DNA of 64,000 bases from Antrodiella citrinella (GCA_004802725.1 SGPM01000079.1:1-64000), one strand, 5' to 3'. Shown: positions 47,501-60,114, counted from the stretch's first letter. The notes: generated from the sequence alone by a model not told the origin. Translations and numbers: made by a program.

Positions 47501-49782
47501 TCCCGGAAAGTTGACAGCGCTGGTTGGTTCGTCAGGAGCGGGAAAGGTACAGTCGCATTACCAACTCTTTCGATTGATTACCGCTTATACCGATTGACTC
47601 AGACTACATTGCTTAATACGCTGGCGCAGAGGGTTGATACTGGTGTCATTACCGGCGACCGGCTTATCAACGGCCATCCAATTCCACCAGATTTCCAAGC
47701 GCAGACGTGAGTAACATGCCCAACACGCGTACACTTTGATTACTGACTATTATCACAGTGGATATGTGCAACAGATGGATTCGCATGAACCAAGAAGTAC
47801 TGTCCGCGAAGCACTTCTATTCTCAGCAAAGCTTCGTCAGCCCGCAAATGTACCCTTGTCCGAAAAGAAGGCCTAGTGAGTGTCGTCCACATCGATCGCT
47901 TCGCGTTCTGACTGATGAGTTTACCTCTTCAGTGTCGAGGAATGCTTGAAGATGTGTGGACTTGAAGCTTACGCCGATGCCATCGTCGGCTCCTTGAGTG
48001 TGGAACACCGCAAGCGGACGACCATAGGAGTGGAACTTGCTGCGAAACCGCGACTACTCCTCTTCCTCGACGAGCCTACATCCGGCCTGGATGCTCAAAG
48101 CGCTTGGGCTATTCTGTCTTTCCTGCGTGGTCTCGCAGATAGCGGCCAAGCCATTCTTTGCACGTACGTCTTCTTTCGTACTCAGGTTCATGATTTCCAA
48201 GACTTATGTTCATTCCAGCATTCACCAGCCTTCTGCCGAGCTTTTCGGAGTTTTCGATCGGTTGCTTCTGCTTCGCAAAGGGGGACAGACCGTGTACTTC
48301 GGCGATCTCGGTCATCACTGCGTCACTTTGATCGATTACTTCCAACGGCAGGGTGCACGCGAGTGCAGTCCTGATGAAAACCCGTGAGTGCCACGTTATC
48401 TGTGTGTGAAGCTGGTACTGAGTTGCCTGGTTGTAGGGCTGAATATATTCTTGACGTCACTGGCGCAGGTGCTACTGCCCAGACCGACAAGGATTGGCAT
48501 GATATTTGGAAAAATTCGGCAGAGGCCTTGGGAGTGCAAGAGGAAATTGAACAAATCCATGCTGAAGGTCGCAGTCGCGCTGCAGTGCAAGCCACATACA
48601 AGAGTGAATTCGCGGCCTCTTGGGGGTACCAGTTCGTCACCTTGTTCGCTCGCGACTGCCAAGCGCACTGGAGATATCCTAGCTACCTCATTGGCAAGGT
48701 CGCGCTGAACATCGCGACCGGACTCCTCATCGGTTTTACCTTCTTCAAAGCCGACGATAGTATCCAAGGCACTCAGAACAAGGTGTTCTCGATCTTCATC
48801 GCCACTATCATCGCCGTCCCCTCTTCCAATCTACTTCAAGTACCGTTCATCGCCATGCGTAGCGTATATGAAATTCGGGAACGACCTAGCAGGATGTACA
48901 GTTGGACGGCCCTCGTCGCCTCTCAGATCAGCGCCGATATCCCTTGGAACATTTTGGGATCTTCTATCTTTTTCCTGTGCTTGTTTTGGACCGTGGGCTT
49001 CTCTACGGGACGTGGAGGGTACACCTATTTTGTGATCGGTGTCATCTTCCCTATCTACTACACCACCATCAGTCAAGCCATCGCCGCCGCGTCACCGGAT
49101 GCGGAGATCGCTGCATTGTTGTTCAACTTCTTCCTCACGCTCGTCATTGTATTGTAAGTGTTTTGCTTACTATCAGCACCGAAGCATCGCGGTCGCTCAC
49201 TATCTTGATTACAGTGACGGTGTGTTCCAGCCTTATCATCAGCTTGGCTGGTGGAAGTGGATGGTTCGTCTGTCGCCGTTCACGTACTTCGTCGAGGGTT
49301 TAGTTGGTCAAGGTTCGTGTCTAATGGTCTGTCGAATGAGAGAATTATCCTGACGGGTCGTCTTTTTCTAGCGGTTGGCGGTTTCGACATCAATTGTGCA
49401 GCGAAGGAACTCATGCAGGTCAATCCTCCGTCGGGCCAGACTTGTCAATCCTTCCTATCGACCTACATTACCAACAACGGGGGTTTCATCACCAATCCTA
49501 ACGCCAGCTCTGCTTGCGAGTATTGTCAGTACCGTACTACCGATGCCTTCCTCGGTACCACCTTCAATATCAAGTACAACCACCATTGGAGAGATTTAGG
49601 CCTCACGTTGGTATACATCGTTTTCAATGTGAGTCGCAGCGTACTCTCTCATCATTTATTTATGTCTCTGATTTGCATTGTCCTCTCAGATCGCAGCTGT
49701 CTTCTGTTGCACGTACATCTTCCGTATTCAAAAGGGCAACCTCTTCCGGGCATTGAAGCAACGACTGGCACACCGCAAATAG
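44518..49782 (+). CDS. Full-size PDR-type ABC transporter (ABCG), 1456 aa
   Basis: Plasma-membrane efflux pump of the pleiotropic drug resistance type, arranged (NBD-TMD)x2. Seventeen exons join in phase at every junction, from ATG 44518 to the stop at 49780-49782. NBD1: Walker [10 protein letters not shown] at about residues 155-163 (Cys in place of Lys, normal for PDR NBD1), signature [10 protein letters not shown] at about 271, Walker B region CWDNSTRGLD at about 291. TMD1 includes [31 protein letters not shown] and [20 protein letters not shown]2: Walker A GSSGAGKTT at about 857, degenerate signature [19 protein letters not shown], Walker [20 protein letters not shown]-loop TIHQPSAE. TMD2 has the [12 protein letters not shown] motif, [14 protein letters not shown] and the late Cys-rich loop ([10 protein letters not shown]). 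The C-terminus is [11 protein letters not shown]. The TTG upstream at 44497 is not needed as a start. Confidence 0.95.
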
Positions 49783-51290
49783 ATTTATTAGTACATATTT
49801 CCAACTTAGCAATCTCCGTTGTACGGAAGTAACGTAGAGATTCCCATAGAAGACATTCCCTAGATAGACTCACTTGGTACGCGACCTTAGAAACACTTGG
49901 AAAATTCAAAGTCAAAAGTATCTTCTGTTGAGCATAGTCCGCGTCCATAGTATATGACACCCTGGGTATGTTGTGTCGCTGTAAGCAATAAAAATAGTTA
50001 ACCCCAACACCCTCTATCACACACCGACCCTCACTCGCACGCATCTCAGGCTCACTCTCTTCGGAGAGGTATGTCGTACATCATGTACTCCCGTTTCACT
50101 TTCGTCCACGCTTCATTTGCCGTGGGCTTTAATCGGGGAGTGTTCTGTAAAACGGAGTGGGATACTCCGGCCCACCTAGTGACTCTGCCCTCGTTGTGGT
50201 GGTGGTGGGGGATGGCATTGCGCAGCTCTCGTAGTAGCTTATTCTCTCTCTCTCTTACTCACTTCCTTCTCTGTTCATCACTCCCCCCTTCCCATTGTCC
50301 GCACGCACTAGTCAGGCTAGCTCCGGAGTTGATTGTAATCTGTTCTACACACACTCTTTTAATTCCCTCTCAGGTCGTATAGTTATGTGTAAACGTTATG
50401 AGACATTAGGTCTCGTAGCATAATAAACATGGATCCAAAAAAAATAGTCAATTCGTCTTCAGCTGAACAGTGAGTTTCGAATAAGAAACATAGGAAGACG
50501 CATTGGTCGTGGACGATGGTTATGATGTGCATATAATATAATGGAGACCTGTTCAAGTGCCTCAACCCTTCTGCCACTGCATCAAATTTCCAGTCTTCTT
50601 CCCACTGGTAGCTGCCTTTCTTCCCCGAGTCGCCGTGCCAGCAATCGGGTGAGCATCGTCCCCGGAGCAATTTGAACCAGTGGATTAGGTCTGAGAAGAC
50701 TCGTGTAGCCAGTCCGTTCAGAGCTCACAAAAAGGGAGGAAAGTGAGCTTGCGAACGCTGGTGCTCTCGTCCAAAACGGATGGGGACGAGCCTAGGATCC
50801 GGGATCTAACCTGCACTGACGAACGTCGTCCGGTGGGAGAGCCAGCCACGAACCCGGGCGGTGGACATGTCTCTACCAGATGGCTGAGAACGGTCGGCGG
50901 ACAAGACGCACCCATGAAACTTCACTGTTTCTTGAGTCTGATTCGTGGGTCCAGTAGAGACATGTTATCAAGGGTAGAGCTGCCGAGTAGAGTATCTACC
51001 TAAGGGCTACCGAGGCGGATACGGTCATCGTGTGATCGGGATGCGAGAGTCTCGGTGGACTCCAGTAAGTAGATATATAGGCCGGCATTGCACGGGGAAA
51101 GGGCAACCACCTCAAGGGCCATATGGTCGGAAGCATCTACACTCATAGCCTACTCGCAACGATGTCCTACTCGTTTCGCAAGTTTCCACAGAGTTTTGCT
51201 TCGACTATCTGCTCCGTCTCTGGTTCATAAGAAGTAGCAGATGCATAAAATGAGAATAATAAACAATGCGTAAGTACAAAAAGTCCGGAA
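49783..51290. other. Intergenic, about 1.5 kb
   Basis: No convincing gene. A CT-rich tract lies at about 50235-50295. The open frame at 50071-50382 is low-complexity and unlikely to be coding. Sequence near 50840-50905 on the minus strand superficially resembles tRNA D and T arms but lacks pairing acceptor arms. Confidence 0.45.
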
Positions 51291-52571
51291 TCAGTTCTGG
51301 AAGGCAAAAATGAGCTCAATCTTGTCAGAATGGCGGAGGGTATACATACCTCTGGTATCCTGAAGATGGTGATTTCCTGGAAATAACGAATGAGCGTAGA
51401 CAGGGTGGGAATACGTCAGTAAACGCACCTGCTGCTTGAAATATCTCCGGTTCTCTTCGTCGATGAGAACAAGGTTCAAGTAATAGCGAGTGCTGAACTT
51501 CTTGTTCACCTCCCGGAACGTTGGTGTCAAGTCGAATCCACCTAGGAATAGTCGAATGGGGATCATTTCACCTGTACAATATTATCAGAATACGACTACG
51601 CAGTACATAAACGATGCGATTGACTCACCTCGAACGGGGGCGCCGTCCATGATCTCAAACTTCGTAATCGTTTCGCTCTCGTTGTACTGATTCGGTGGTG
51701 AGCCAGTCGTTTCTCGTCGTATAATCGACAGTTCCATGTGCTTGATCTTGATGCGTACAAGGAGGAAGTAAATTTTGCCGACAATGACATCCTTCAGATG
51801 GTATCTGCTCATTGTGAGTACGAATACAGCTCAGACGGACAATGCTTACTTGGACTTGTTGTATTCAAATTCAATATGCAAGCAGTCCTCGATACCGACT
51901 TCCATCTTGATGGAATTGTTGCTGTCGGGAGGCATTCGGTAGGAATGGACCCACACATCCCGTTCTTTCGTGACACCTCCCACGCGCCGTGATATCTGGA
52001 CACGAACAAAGTATCTGGTGTAGACATAAGTATTTCATGCTGCGCTAACATACAGACTCGAAGTACGCACCTCAGCTTCACATTGATACCTTGGTAGCTC
52101 TCATACTGCTTCTCCACGTTCTTGAACATGAACTCAAACGTTTGCGCTGATCGCAATTCCCCTGGTGCTGCAAGTTCTTGTGACAACGACAAGAACTCAT
52201 GGTGATGTCCGCGATCATAGAACAGTTCTGTATGGTGAATTGCATTAGGCATAGCATTAGCAGAAATTACGAGCGAACGCACCGATACTGCCCACAAATT
52301 CCACTTTGATTCCCTCGTGTGTGATCTTCTTTCCGTCTCGCACGCGTACAGTTACCTATCATACAGACATAGCTCACAGTTCAGTACCACAGGCTGTAGC
52401 GAAGGCTGCAATCATATTACTCACCTGACCAGCGACGCCTTCACCGTCGTAATACACTGGACATCTCACCATAGCATCCTTCTCTCCCTTTATTTCCACA
52501 ATCTTCCTGGCCTCTTCATCCTCCAGCTTCACTTCCACGTCGACCGGCGAAGAGAAGAAGTAGGCCGCCAT
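51291..52571 (-). CDS. VPS26: Vacuolar protein sorting protein VPS26 (retromer), 297 aa
   Basis: Arrestin-like subunit of the retromer cargo-selective complex (Vps26-Vps29-Vps35), which retrieves membrane proteins from endosomes. Exons 52571-52425, 52355-52283, 52227-52071, 52014-51850, 51804-51629, 51571-51429 and 51376-51350, with a proposed 6-nt last exon 51296-51291, all agree in phase. Family signatures: FFSSPVDVEVKL, VYYDGEGVAGQV, THEGIKVEFVGSIE, LFYDRGHHHEFLSLSQELA, YESYQGINVKLRYFVRVQ, KMEVGIEDCLHIEFEYNKSK, VGKIYFLLVRIKIKHMEL, NESETITKFEIMDGAPVRGE, MIPIRLFLGGFDLTPTFR, YYLNLVLIDEENRRYFKQQE. The end after ITIFRIPE is uncertain: without the 49-bp last intron the frame would read on. Confidence 0.93.
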
Positions 52572-52931
52572 AAAGCCAACTGCAGTGGTACGTGCTGGTA
52601 CAGAGGTTCAACGTTGGTCAAGTTTGTCCGCGTTGGTAAGTGGATGTGATTTTTGAGCAGATCAGCTAGTTGATGAAATTTGAAAGCTGATAAAGTAAAC
52701 TGAAGTAGTGAGAAGTTCGAACAACTCTCTCTCAGATTGCTGCTGCTCAGTAGCTGAGCGCAAGATATGGCGCTAAATGCCACGTGGAGGTGTGCCAGCG
52801 GCATCTTCCGCACTGATAAGCGCCTCGTAATGATATTATTTCGTGCGCCTGACTTTTCGAAACTGACACAAACCTCTTCGTCTCGACCAGGACTTCGACA
52901 GATTTTCACTGCCTTGATATCAAGTTATTCG
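52572..52931. promoter_or_regulatory. Bidirectional promoter between VPS26 and the SANT gene
   Basis: A 360-bp spacer between divergent start codons at 52571 (minus) and 52932 (plus). It contains a CACGTG palindrome at 52781-52786, roughly in the middle. No TATA box was seen for either gene. Transcription-factor binding is inferred from the consensus only. Confidence 0.45.
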
Positions 52932-54339
52932 ATGTCGTCTATATCATGGACGAGCGACGCGTCAAAACGTGAGCATCATTTTTATCTAATTTCAATGCCG
53001 TGATGCTGAAGTGGACTGGGACTCAAGCATGGACGCGCTGTCGAGCTTTTTACAGGCACAGCGAGACTTACTGGCACAAACGGAGGGCGACATAGACGCT
53101 CTCAAGGAGCTGAGATGTCGTATCTCAGAGCACCCTCGCGATCTAGACGTCTCATATTTCCTCGACGAGGTGAGTTCCATCTCGACGGTCACAATATCCT
53201 GCTGAGCATTGTCTCTAGATAAAGAAAGGGCCATCGAAGCTTAGTGAAAAATCTGACATAACTGCCACCATTCCGGACGATTTCGACTGGTCTCTGTTTG
53301 GGTCCCAAGGTGCGTGCATTCTACATTGTCTTATACATACGAAACTAAGATCAAGAACAGACCCTGCTCCTTTCAAGACCATTTCATCCTCTTTCGCCGT
53401 CTCCGAAACCCTACCCCGAAGTCACTCGTCTGATGACTCGTCTTCTCTCCTGCAACTTGTTAGAGATCGACGCCGTACTATCATAGACCCCGTTCTTGCT
53501 TCCATGCCTCCGCTCTCGTCAGACGAAGAGGACGAGCCTATAGACCCAGAAGAGCTCAAGAAGCTTCGAGAACGAGAGAAGATTCGGGACCTCAAACTGC
53601 GCAAAATCAATGGTGGCGGGAGTTTTGGGACTCGAAAACCGCGTGCTTCGAAAGGTGTATTCATTCGAACAGATGTGGAAGACGAGAGTGCCGAAGTTGA
53701 CATATGGGGAGGGGTGCAGGCTGCGGAAACTCGGATGGTTGTGAAGCGCGAAGTGGAAGCACCTCCCTCTTCAGTCCTTGGATGCACTATGGATTCCAAA
53801 CAGCTCCAAACATCAGTCGGCCCTCGTGATGCTGCGACGTCTCTCGCACCGTCTATACCTGTGCCTGTTCCTTCGAGCTCTACGCGCCAACGCCGCCCCT
53901 CTCGACCTGTTACCACTATTTCATCGTCCTCGAGGCCTACTCGTGGCAAAGTCAAACAGTCCGCCCCAGCAAATGTGCCAGATGCTCTGGCCAGCGACGT
54001 GATGGACACCGTCGCCGGCGCCTCGTCCGTGCCCTCGTCACACGACCCATCGTTGAACAAGAAAGGCAAACCACGACCAGAGACATACAAGCAAGCTTGG
54101 TCGGTATCTGAACAACATTTGCTAGAGCGACTGCTAGAGGAGATTCCGGAAGGAGAAAGGAATCGGTGAGCGAGCGATTTGCTTCTGTTTGCGCTTTACG
54201 ATGACTGACCATGAAATGTAGGTGGGCTCAGATATCAAAAGCTATGAGTGGGCGTCGGACTCCTCGCCAGGTCGCTAGTCGTGTCCAAAAGTATTACGAA
54301 AAGCTGAAACGCTTTGGATTGGAGATGGGCAAAGCTTGA
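52932..54339 (+). CDS. SANT/Myb-domain nuclear protein resembling ZZZ3, 402 aa
   Basis: Five exons (52932-52968, 53012-53169, 53219-53309, 53361-54165, 54222-54339) join in phase. An N-terminal helical segment (ALSSFLQAQRDLLAQTEGDI) and an acidic/basic middle (LSSDEEDEPIDPEELKKLRE, REKIRDLKLRKINGGGSFG) lead to a C-terminal Myb/SANT domain at about residues 335-395: AWSVSEQHLLERLLEEIP, RWAQISKAMSGRRTPRQVAS and RVQKYYEKLKRFGL. The pattern RTPRQVASRVQKYYxKL is close to animal ZZZ3, a reader in the ATAC histone acetyltransferase complex, although the ZZ zinc finger of ZZZ3 is absent here. A nuclear chromatin role is inference. The start at 52932 (MSSISWTSDASK) is the one that keeps phase with exon 2; the overlapping ATG at 52947 does not. 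Confidence 0.75.
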
Positions 54340-54697
54340 CTTCGCATTTCACATGGACATCACTATTGTAGTCCGAATCATACATTTACTTATACATCTA
54401 CATATCATGTCTTGGTAGCTTTTTCTTTCTTTCTTCATGTAGCATAAGACTAACTGCATCTACCTGAGTAAAACTACTGTACCATTCAGATATTCATGGC
54501 TGGAGCTTTGAGTAAGTCTGTATGACCGGCATCCTGAGATACCCGCAGCTGTACAATATTCGTCAAATGTGTGTTGGCTCGGGTAAGCCTCGGCCACAGT
54601 GAACCTGCAGCTGTATCACAAATGTTCTCAAATGATCCTTCACACTCTACTTCATTGACATCCTGGTCGTTGCAGTCGTCGGAAACGTTGAACAAGT
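54340..54697. other. Intergenic; promoter of the VWA8-like gene
   Basis: A 358-bp tandem spacer. It is T-rich at 54415-54440, probably the 3' end of the SANT gene. No gene seen; a short 5' exon of the next gene is possible. Confidence 0.45.
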
Positions 54698-57600
54698 ATG
54701 TCCCAACGACGACTTGCCCAAATTCTGCAGGAACTCGCCCCACCGCCACCCCAAGTCGGAACGCTCAAGCTGGGAGATATCTCATTTCCAGTCCATTCAT
54801 CGTTACAGCCGTCAAGGTTGCCGCACCTGAATGACGGCCTTTTGGATGCGAGAGATGCTGTGAATACTGATAACTTGCACTTTATGTTGCAAAAATACAT
54901 CCTAGGGCAGGATGTGTTCTTGCTCTCGCAACCGGGCCCTTATGCGCGCCGTCTAGCCATGACATTCTGCAGGTGCGCCTCAATTTCCCTTCTTGTTGAG
55001 GATGATGCATTGAATTAATGTTAAGTGTGGCAAACCTGGAGTACGAGTACATCGCTTTGCACCGTGATATCGGCGAAACGGAGCTGAAGCAGGGCAGAGA
55101 GCTTAGACATGGCGGAAATCTCGTCTATGTCGACAGTGCCGCAGTGAGAGCTGTCAAGAACGGTCGTGTATTGATTATAGAAGGCATAGAGAAAGCTGAG
55201 CGAGGTATCATGCCGGTACGTATTCTTTGACGTGTATGAACATTGGTATTGAACTCCCTGCAGCTCCTCAACAATCTCCTAGAGAATAGGGAAATGTAAG
55301 CCAGTCCCCAGAAAATTGCGCGCATTGGCATTTAAATATTTTGCAGGAATCTAGACGACGGCACTCATATTGTGCATCCTAAACGTTTCGCTCTCATGGA
55401 TCCCTCAGAGACCGTCCACGCTACCAAACGTTTCATCCCAGCGCACGAGAAATTCAGAGTCATTGCCATCGCTGCACCTGTACCCCCGTATGTAGGCTAT
55501 CCCATTGATCCTCCATTCCGTAGTCGGTTCCAAGCACGGTTTATGGATCCAGTTGGTGCATTGATGTCGCTCCGAAGCTCTACCGAGTCTCAGTCACCAC
55601 TGCCACCGATGTACGAGAGGCTGCGAGACATCATTCTGTCTACACAGTACGCGAGCGAGGCGGGTCAGGCGATCGATATCACCGCGAAGACTTCTCTGCA
55701 AGGATTCCCCCAGACCGCACTCGTGAAACTACGGACATTGGTAGCAACCTTTCCGCCCCCAATTCAGCTCTCCTCTTCACAGCTGGCCCGCCTCGTACTG
55801 ACGATTCATCCCGGCCTCGTGGGTGCCTCATTCGTGGTGTGGGCCATGCTCTCGAGGCAATTGGAGGAAGCCGGTCTGGGACCGTTGGGCAGTCCTGCGC
55901 TTACTGGTGACAGCGACCACTTTGGATACTTGGGCTACCGGATTATGCGCATCGAACGCTCCTCCGAGACTACAGTTCGCATGCACTTCGTACCTTCCGG
56001 CAAAGGTGATCATGTAGTTTTGGAGGCACCTGCTGGCCCGAAGGAGCTCATGCCGTTCCCGTGGACGGATTTGGTGTCGTTAGGATTCTTCCCGACCGAC
56101 AGGTTCATGGGTATTTTGACATGCATGCTGCAAGCGCACGCTGTTGGATGGGACATCTCGTATATCCCGCCCGCCTTGCCGTCCACGGCGTCGTGCTCTA
56201 CGTCGACTCTCGTAACGACACTCGGTGCGTTGCTTGGGTATGAGGTCGACACGCTGCACATGTACAAGGAACTCGGTGGTCGTGAGTTGATCATGCGTAG
56301 AAAGATTGGCTCGGACGGCTCTACGAGTTGGGAGCCTAGGTGCGTCCTGAAGCTTTCCATTTACGTCGTTACTAATCTGTTCTCAGCCCGCTCGTAGATG
56401 GTGCATGGACTGGACGGCTTGTCCATTTGTCTGGTCTTGACGTCATAGGCTCGACAGCTGGCTCACTTGCTCGCCTCATTCAAGACCGAGAGGCAGAGCT
56501 CTGGGAAGGAAAACGAATGGTGGCACATGCAGACGCGGAAGAGGTCAGTTATACATCGAACTCCTCTTGTGTGATTGGGACTGAGCGTTCTACAACAGTT
56601 GAAGAGTGGAGAACTCTCTGTCGCTCATCCGTCATTCCGAATCGTTGTGACCTCATCTAAATCTCTACCTCTCAAAGACTGGCTCACCGATGAGCATGCG
56701 AACATGTTCTTCCCGATACCGTCCATTCCCATGTCTATCTCCGAAGAATCGGCCACACTGCTCCAGACAGATTGTGCTCCAGCGACTGTCCAGAAGTTAC
56801 TGGCTTTTGCAGAAAAGTATAGAGCCAGTATGACCTCCGATGTTGTGCAGAAGAATCGAAAGCTAGGGACGCGTGCTCTGGTCAGGCTTTGCAGTCGGCT
56901 CGCGAAGTTTCCTGATGACAGAGGCCTGCATACACTGCTAAGTCAAGCAATTCTGGCGGAATTCTTGCCTGCCACAGAGAGCATGAACTTGCCAGAAATA
57001 TTTGAAGAATGCGGGATAAAGAAGCGTTCTGCGTTGGTGCGTGCGATCACCAATGTTAATCACAGATTTCATTGACATATTTCCAGTTCAACCCATCTCC
57101 CATCGTTTCGGACGATGGGATTTTATTCCCTCCTCCGACAGACCCTTCGGATCTTAACACCGTGCCTATCCTGATTCCTCGGTTCGACGCGACCTTGGAT
57201 GCAGAGGGTATTGCTTCTCATGTCCCGCATATGGAGTCCTTCTACGACAATAGTCTACAGACTGGGTTGATGCGAGATTTGGCAATAGATCTAGAGGTTT
57301 TGGGAGAACATGTTGTGTTACTTGGAAACCAGGTACGAAAGTCGTTCAGATATGCTTGGAAGTAGCTGACTGTTCGTCCAGGGTGTAGGTAAGAACAAGA
57401 TAGTAGATCGGTGAGATTCTTCGATGACTCCACTATTCATAAACTGAAGTCGTTTCTCGTACTTCATAGATTATGTCAGGTATAAAGATCGTATTGTCGT
57501 CATCATATAGACCACCTAACCTCTTCATTAGCTCCTTCGACGTCCCCAAGAGTACATACAACTCCATCGAGACACCACCGTGAACCAGCTCATGTTCCAC

Positions 57601-60114
57601 ACATCCCTCGAAGGCGGCGTTATCAAGTATACCGATTCACCACTTCTGCGGGCAATCAAAATAGGACGCATCATCGTTGTAGACGAGGCGGACAAGGCTG
57701 CTGAGCACGTCGTCGCCATCTTCCGTAGTCTTGCTGGTCAAGGCGAGCTCACGTTGGCGGATGGACGACGGGTACGGCGGAAGCTCGAACGTGAAACCGA
57801 CGTTGTCGTCCATCAGAACTTTAGACTCGTATTGCTGGCCAACAGACCAGGTTATCGTGCGTCCGTCTCTCAGTCTGAAATATACCGTACGCTCAAAGTG
57901 ATGTAGCGTTCTTGGGTAACCACTTCCTTCAAGTTCTTGGCGATAACTTTAGCTGTCATGCTGTGACCAATCCCGACATGGATAGCGAGAGGAAACTACT
58001 ATCCCAACTTGCTCCCGAGCTCGATTCTGACATGATCCTGCGCCTGGTTGCCGTATTCCAAGACCTGCGAGTGGCATACGAAGCTGGGACCCTTACTTAT
58101 CCGTACTCTCTCAGAGGTAAACTTATATTGAATAATGCCTCCCGATAGGCGATGATGGGCTGAACACGATTGCAGAGCTTATCAACGTTGTGCGCCACAT
58201 CAAGGCATACCCTAATGATCCATTGGAAAATACACTTCGCAACGTCTTTGATTTTGATGTTTACAAACCTGACACTGTCAAGAAGCTAGCAGAGATTCTA
58301 GAGCATCACGGGTCAGTCCGACTCGTTTTATATTTTGTGACACCCATCTAATTGAAGCGTACAGACTAGTCGTGAAGCGATTGGGTCTGGACGCGGCACG
58401 TGAATCCGCACGAAAGAAGGTCCTCGACGTCAAATTCGAACCCAAAGAGACGTCTTTGTCAAAGCCCAAGTTTGGAAAGGAGGACCCGGAGAACGCCCCA
58501 CATACCGGTGGGAATAAGTGGGCTGGTGGAGTGAGTGTGCTGTAACAATCGTGTTTCCGATGATCCGGTTGATCGTGTCCTACAGACTGGTGGTAGGGAT
58601 ACCGCGGGGCTAGGTGGTCGAGGCGGCTACATGCGTTTATATCAAGGTCATGATATCAACCAGGTGCCGTTTGGAGCTTGACCTCAGGGTCCTAATATAC
58701 TCATAGTCGCACTCTGCAGGTCTCTGATAAGCTGAAAGACGAGGTACCAGAACACATCAAGGAGCAAGCTCGTGAGCTTGCGAGGCAAGAGCTGGCCAGA
58801 CGATTGGAAGAGCTCAACATGAGCAATGCAGAGGCCAAGGGTTACGGCGCACTGCTAGAGGCCGTTCAGTCGCATATCGCCCTCCTGTTTGATTTGCTCG
58901 AGAGTGAGTAGATGGTCGAGTAGCACTCGATTCTGTGTCTGACTTGTTCTTTATTGGTAGATTTGGCTGCAAGAGAAGAAGAACGGGTTTGGATCAAGAG
59001 GCAGACCGACGGAGAACTCGACGACAGTCGACTGACTGAAGGTTTGACCGGTGAAGCGTCCGTATATAAACGGCGCGGAATGGCAAGACCGGAGTTAGGT
59101 AGACCACAAGTCAAGTAAGTGATCTCGCCTGTCGATTGGCTCTAGGTTTCAACGCTGATATTCGGTAGACCCAAGAGAATACGCTTTGTCTTCGACATCA
59201 GCGGTTCGATGTAAGTGCTGTCGTCTACTTTTTAAGTGAAGTGCCCAACGCAACTTTTCACATCCAGGTATCGTTTCCAATACGACGGACGTCTCGCTAG
59301 AAGTCTCGAAACGGGTATGTTTTCTAAATGTCAATGCCTGCTTCTACTTATGATTGTGTGCATTTCAGCTGTCATGCTAATGGAGACTTTCGACCGCTTA
59401 AGCAGGAAAGACAAATATGTCTGGGATGTACGTCTCCGTCTTTACTTGAATGAGTCATATCTTAATTTTCCGCAACAGATTGTTGGTCATGTAAGTACCA
59501 CGGGCAACTACGTGCCTCCTCGAGCCTGACAGTGCTTAGTCTGGAGATTCTGCCATAATACCGCTCGTGGACGCAGGAAGCCAAGCAATGGAGGTTCGAG
59601 ATAGATGGAAAGTTGTGGAAAAGATGGAGATGGTCACTCAATACACTTTTGCTGGCGACAATACCGGTAAGTTGATACATGCAATGTCCAAGACGTCGAT
59701 CTGACTTTACTGGCTGTTAGTCGAAGCTATTGAGCAATCCGTGGCCGAGGTTGCGAAGTATGATGCTGGTGAATTTAATTTTTATAGTCTGGGCACAGGA
59801 CGTTCTCAACGAATCATTCTAGATGACTGGTTCGTTATTGCCATCACCGATGCTAACTTTGGTCGGTATGGTATCACTCCGGAGGAGCTGAAGCGAGTCA
59901 TGACGCAACAGCCCAAAGTGCGTACCGCTCTGGTATGCATTGGAGAAGGTGCAGAAGCGTTTTGGTGAGTGCGGATGTAATACAGTCAATTGAGCGTACT
60001 AAGGTGTCGTATAGGATACCACAGAAGCTTCCTGGGCGCGGATTCCGTGTTGGCAATACTTCTGACATACCCACTGTGCTGCGGAGTATTTTGTCAACTA
60101 TGATAGATTCTTGA
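54698..60114 (+). CDS. VWA8-like MoxR-type AAA ATPase with C-terminal VWA domain, 1426 aa
   Basis: Homologue of von Willebrand factor A domain-containing protein 8, an ATPase reported in mitochondria and peroxisomes of animals. Twenty-three exons join in phase from ATG 54698 to the TGA at 60112-60114. The start is MSQRRLAQILQELAPPPPQ. The first AAA module has a degenerate P-loop (LLSQPGPYARRLAM) and the MoxR-like stretch HGGNLVYVDSAAVRAVKNGR. The second AAA has Walker A GNQGVGKNK at about 775, HRDTTVNQLMFHTSLEGG, Walker B IIVVDEADKAAEHV at about 835 and sensor-like LLANRPGYP. The linker is rich in Gly (HTGGNKWAGGTGGRDTAGLG). The VWA domain starts at about 1217 with a complete MIDAS motif DISGSM, then SGDSAIIPL and DNTVEAIEQS. 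Two tiny exons (10 nt at 57470-57479, 12 nt at 59479-59490) are needed for continuity. No clear mitochondrial presequence. Confidence 0.93.

Noticed and set aside
50740..50915. tRNA-like A- and B-box resemblance on the minus strand (ggtagag, gggttcgtggc)
   Set aside because: Acceptor arms do not pair, the T-loop lacks the GTTCRA consensus and no anticodon stem could be folded.
10584..52786. CACGTG palindromes upstream of the F-box/WD40, threonine synthase, SCC3 and VPS26/SANT genes as a shared regulon
   Set aside because: A six-base palindrome is expected about fifteen times in 64 kb, so four promoter hits are not evidence of co-regulation without a conservation test.
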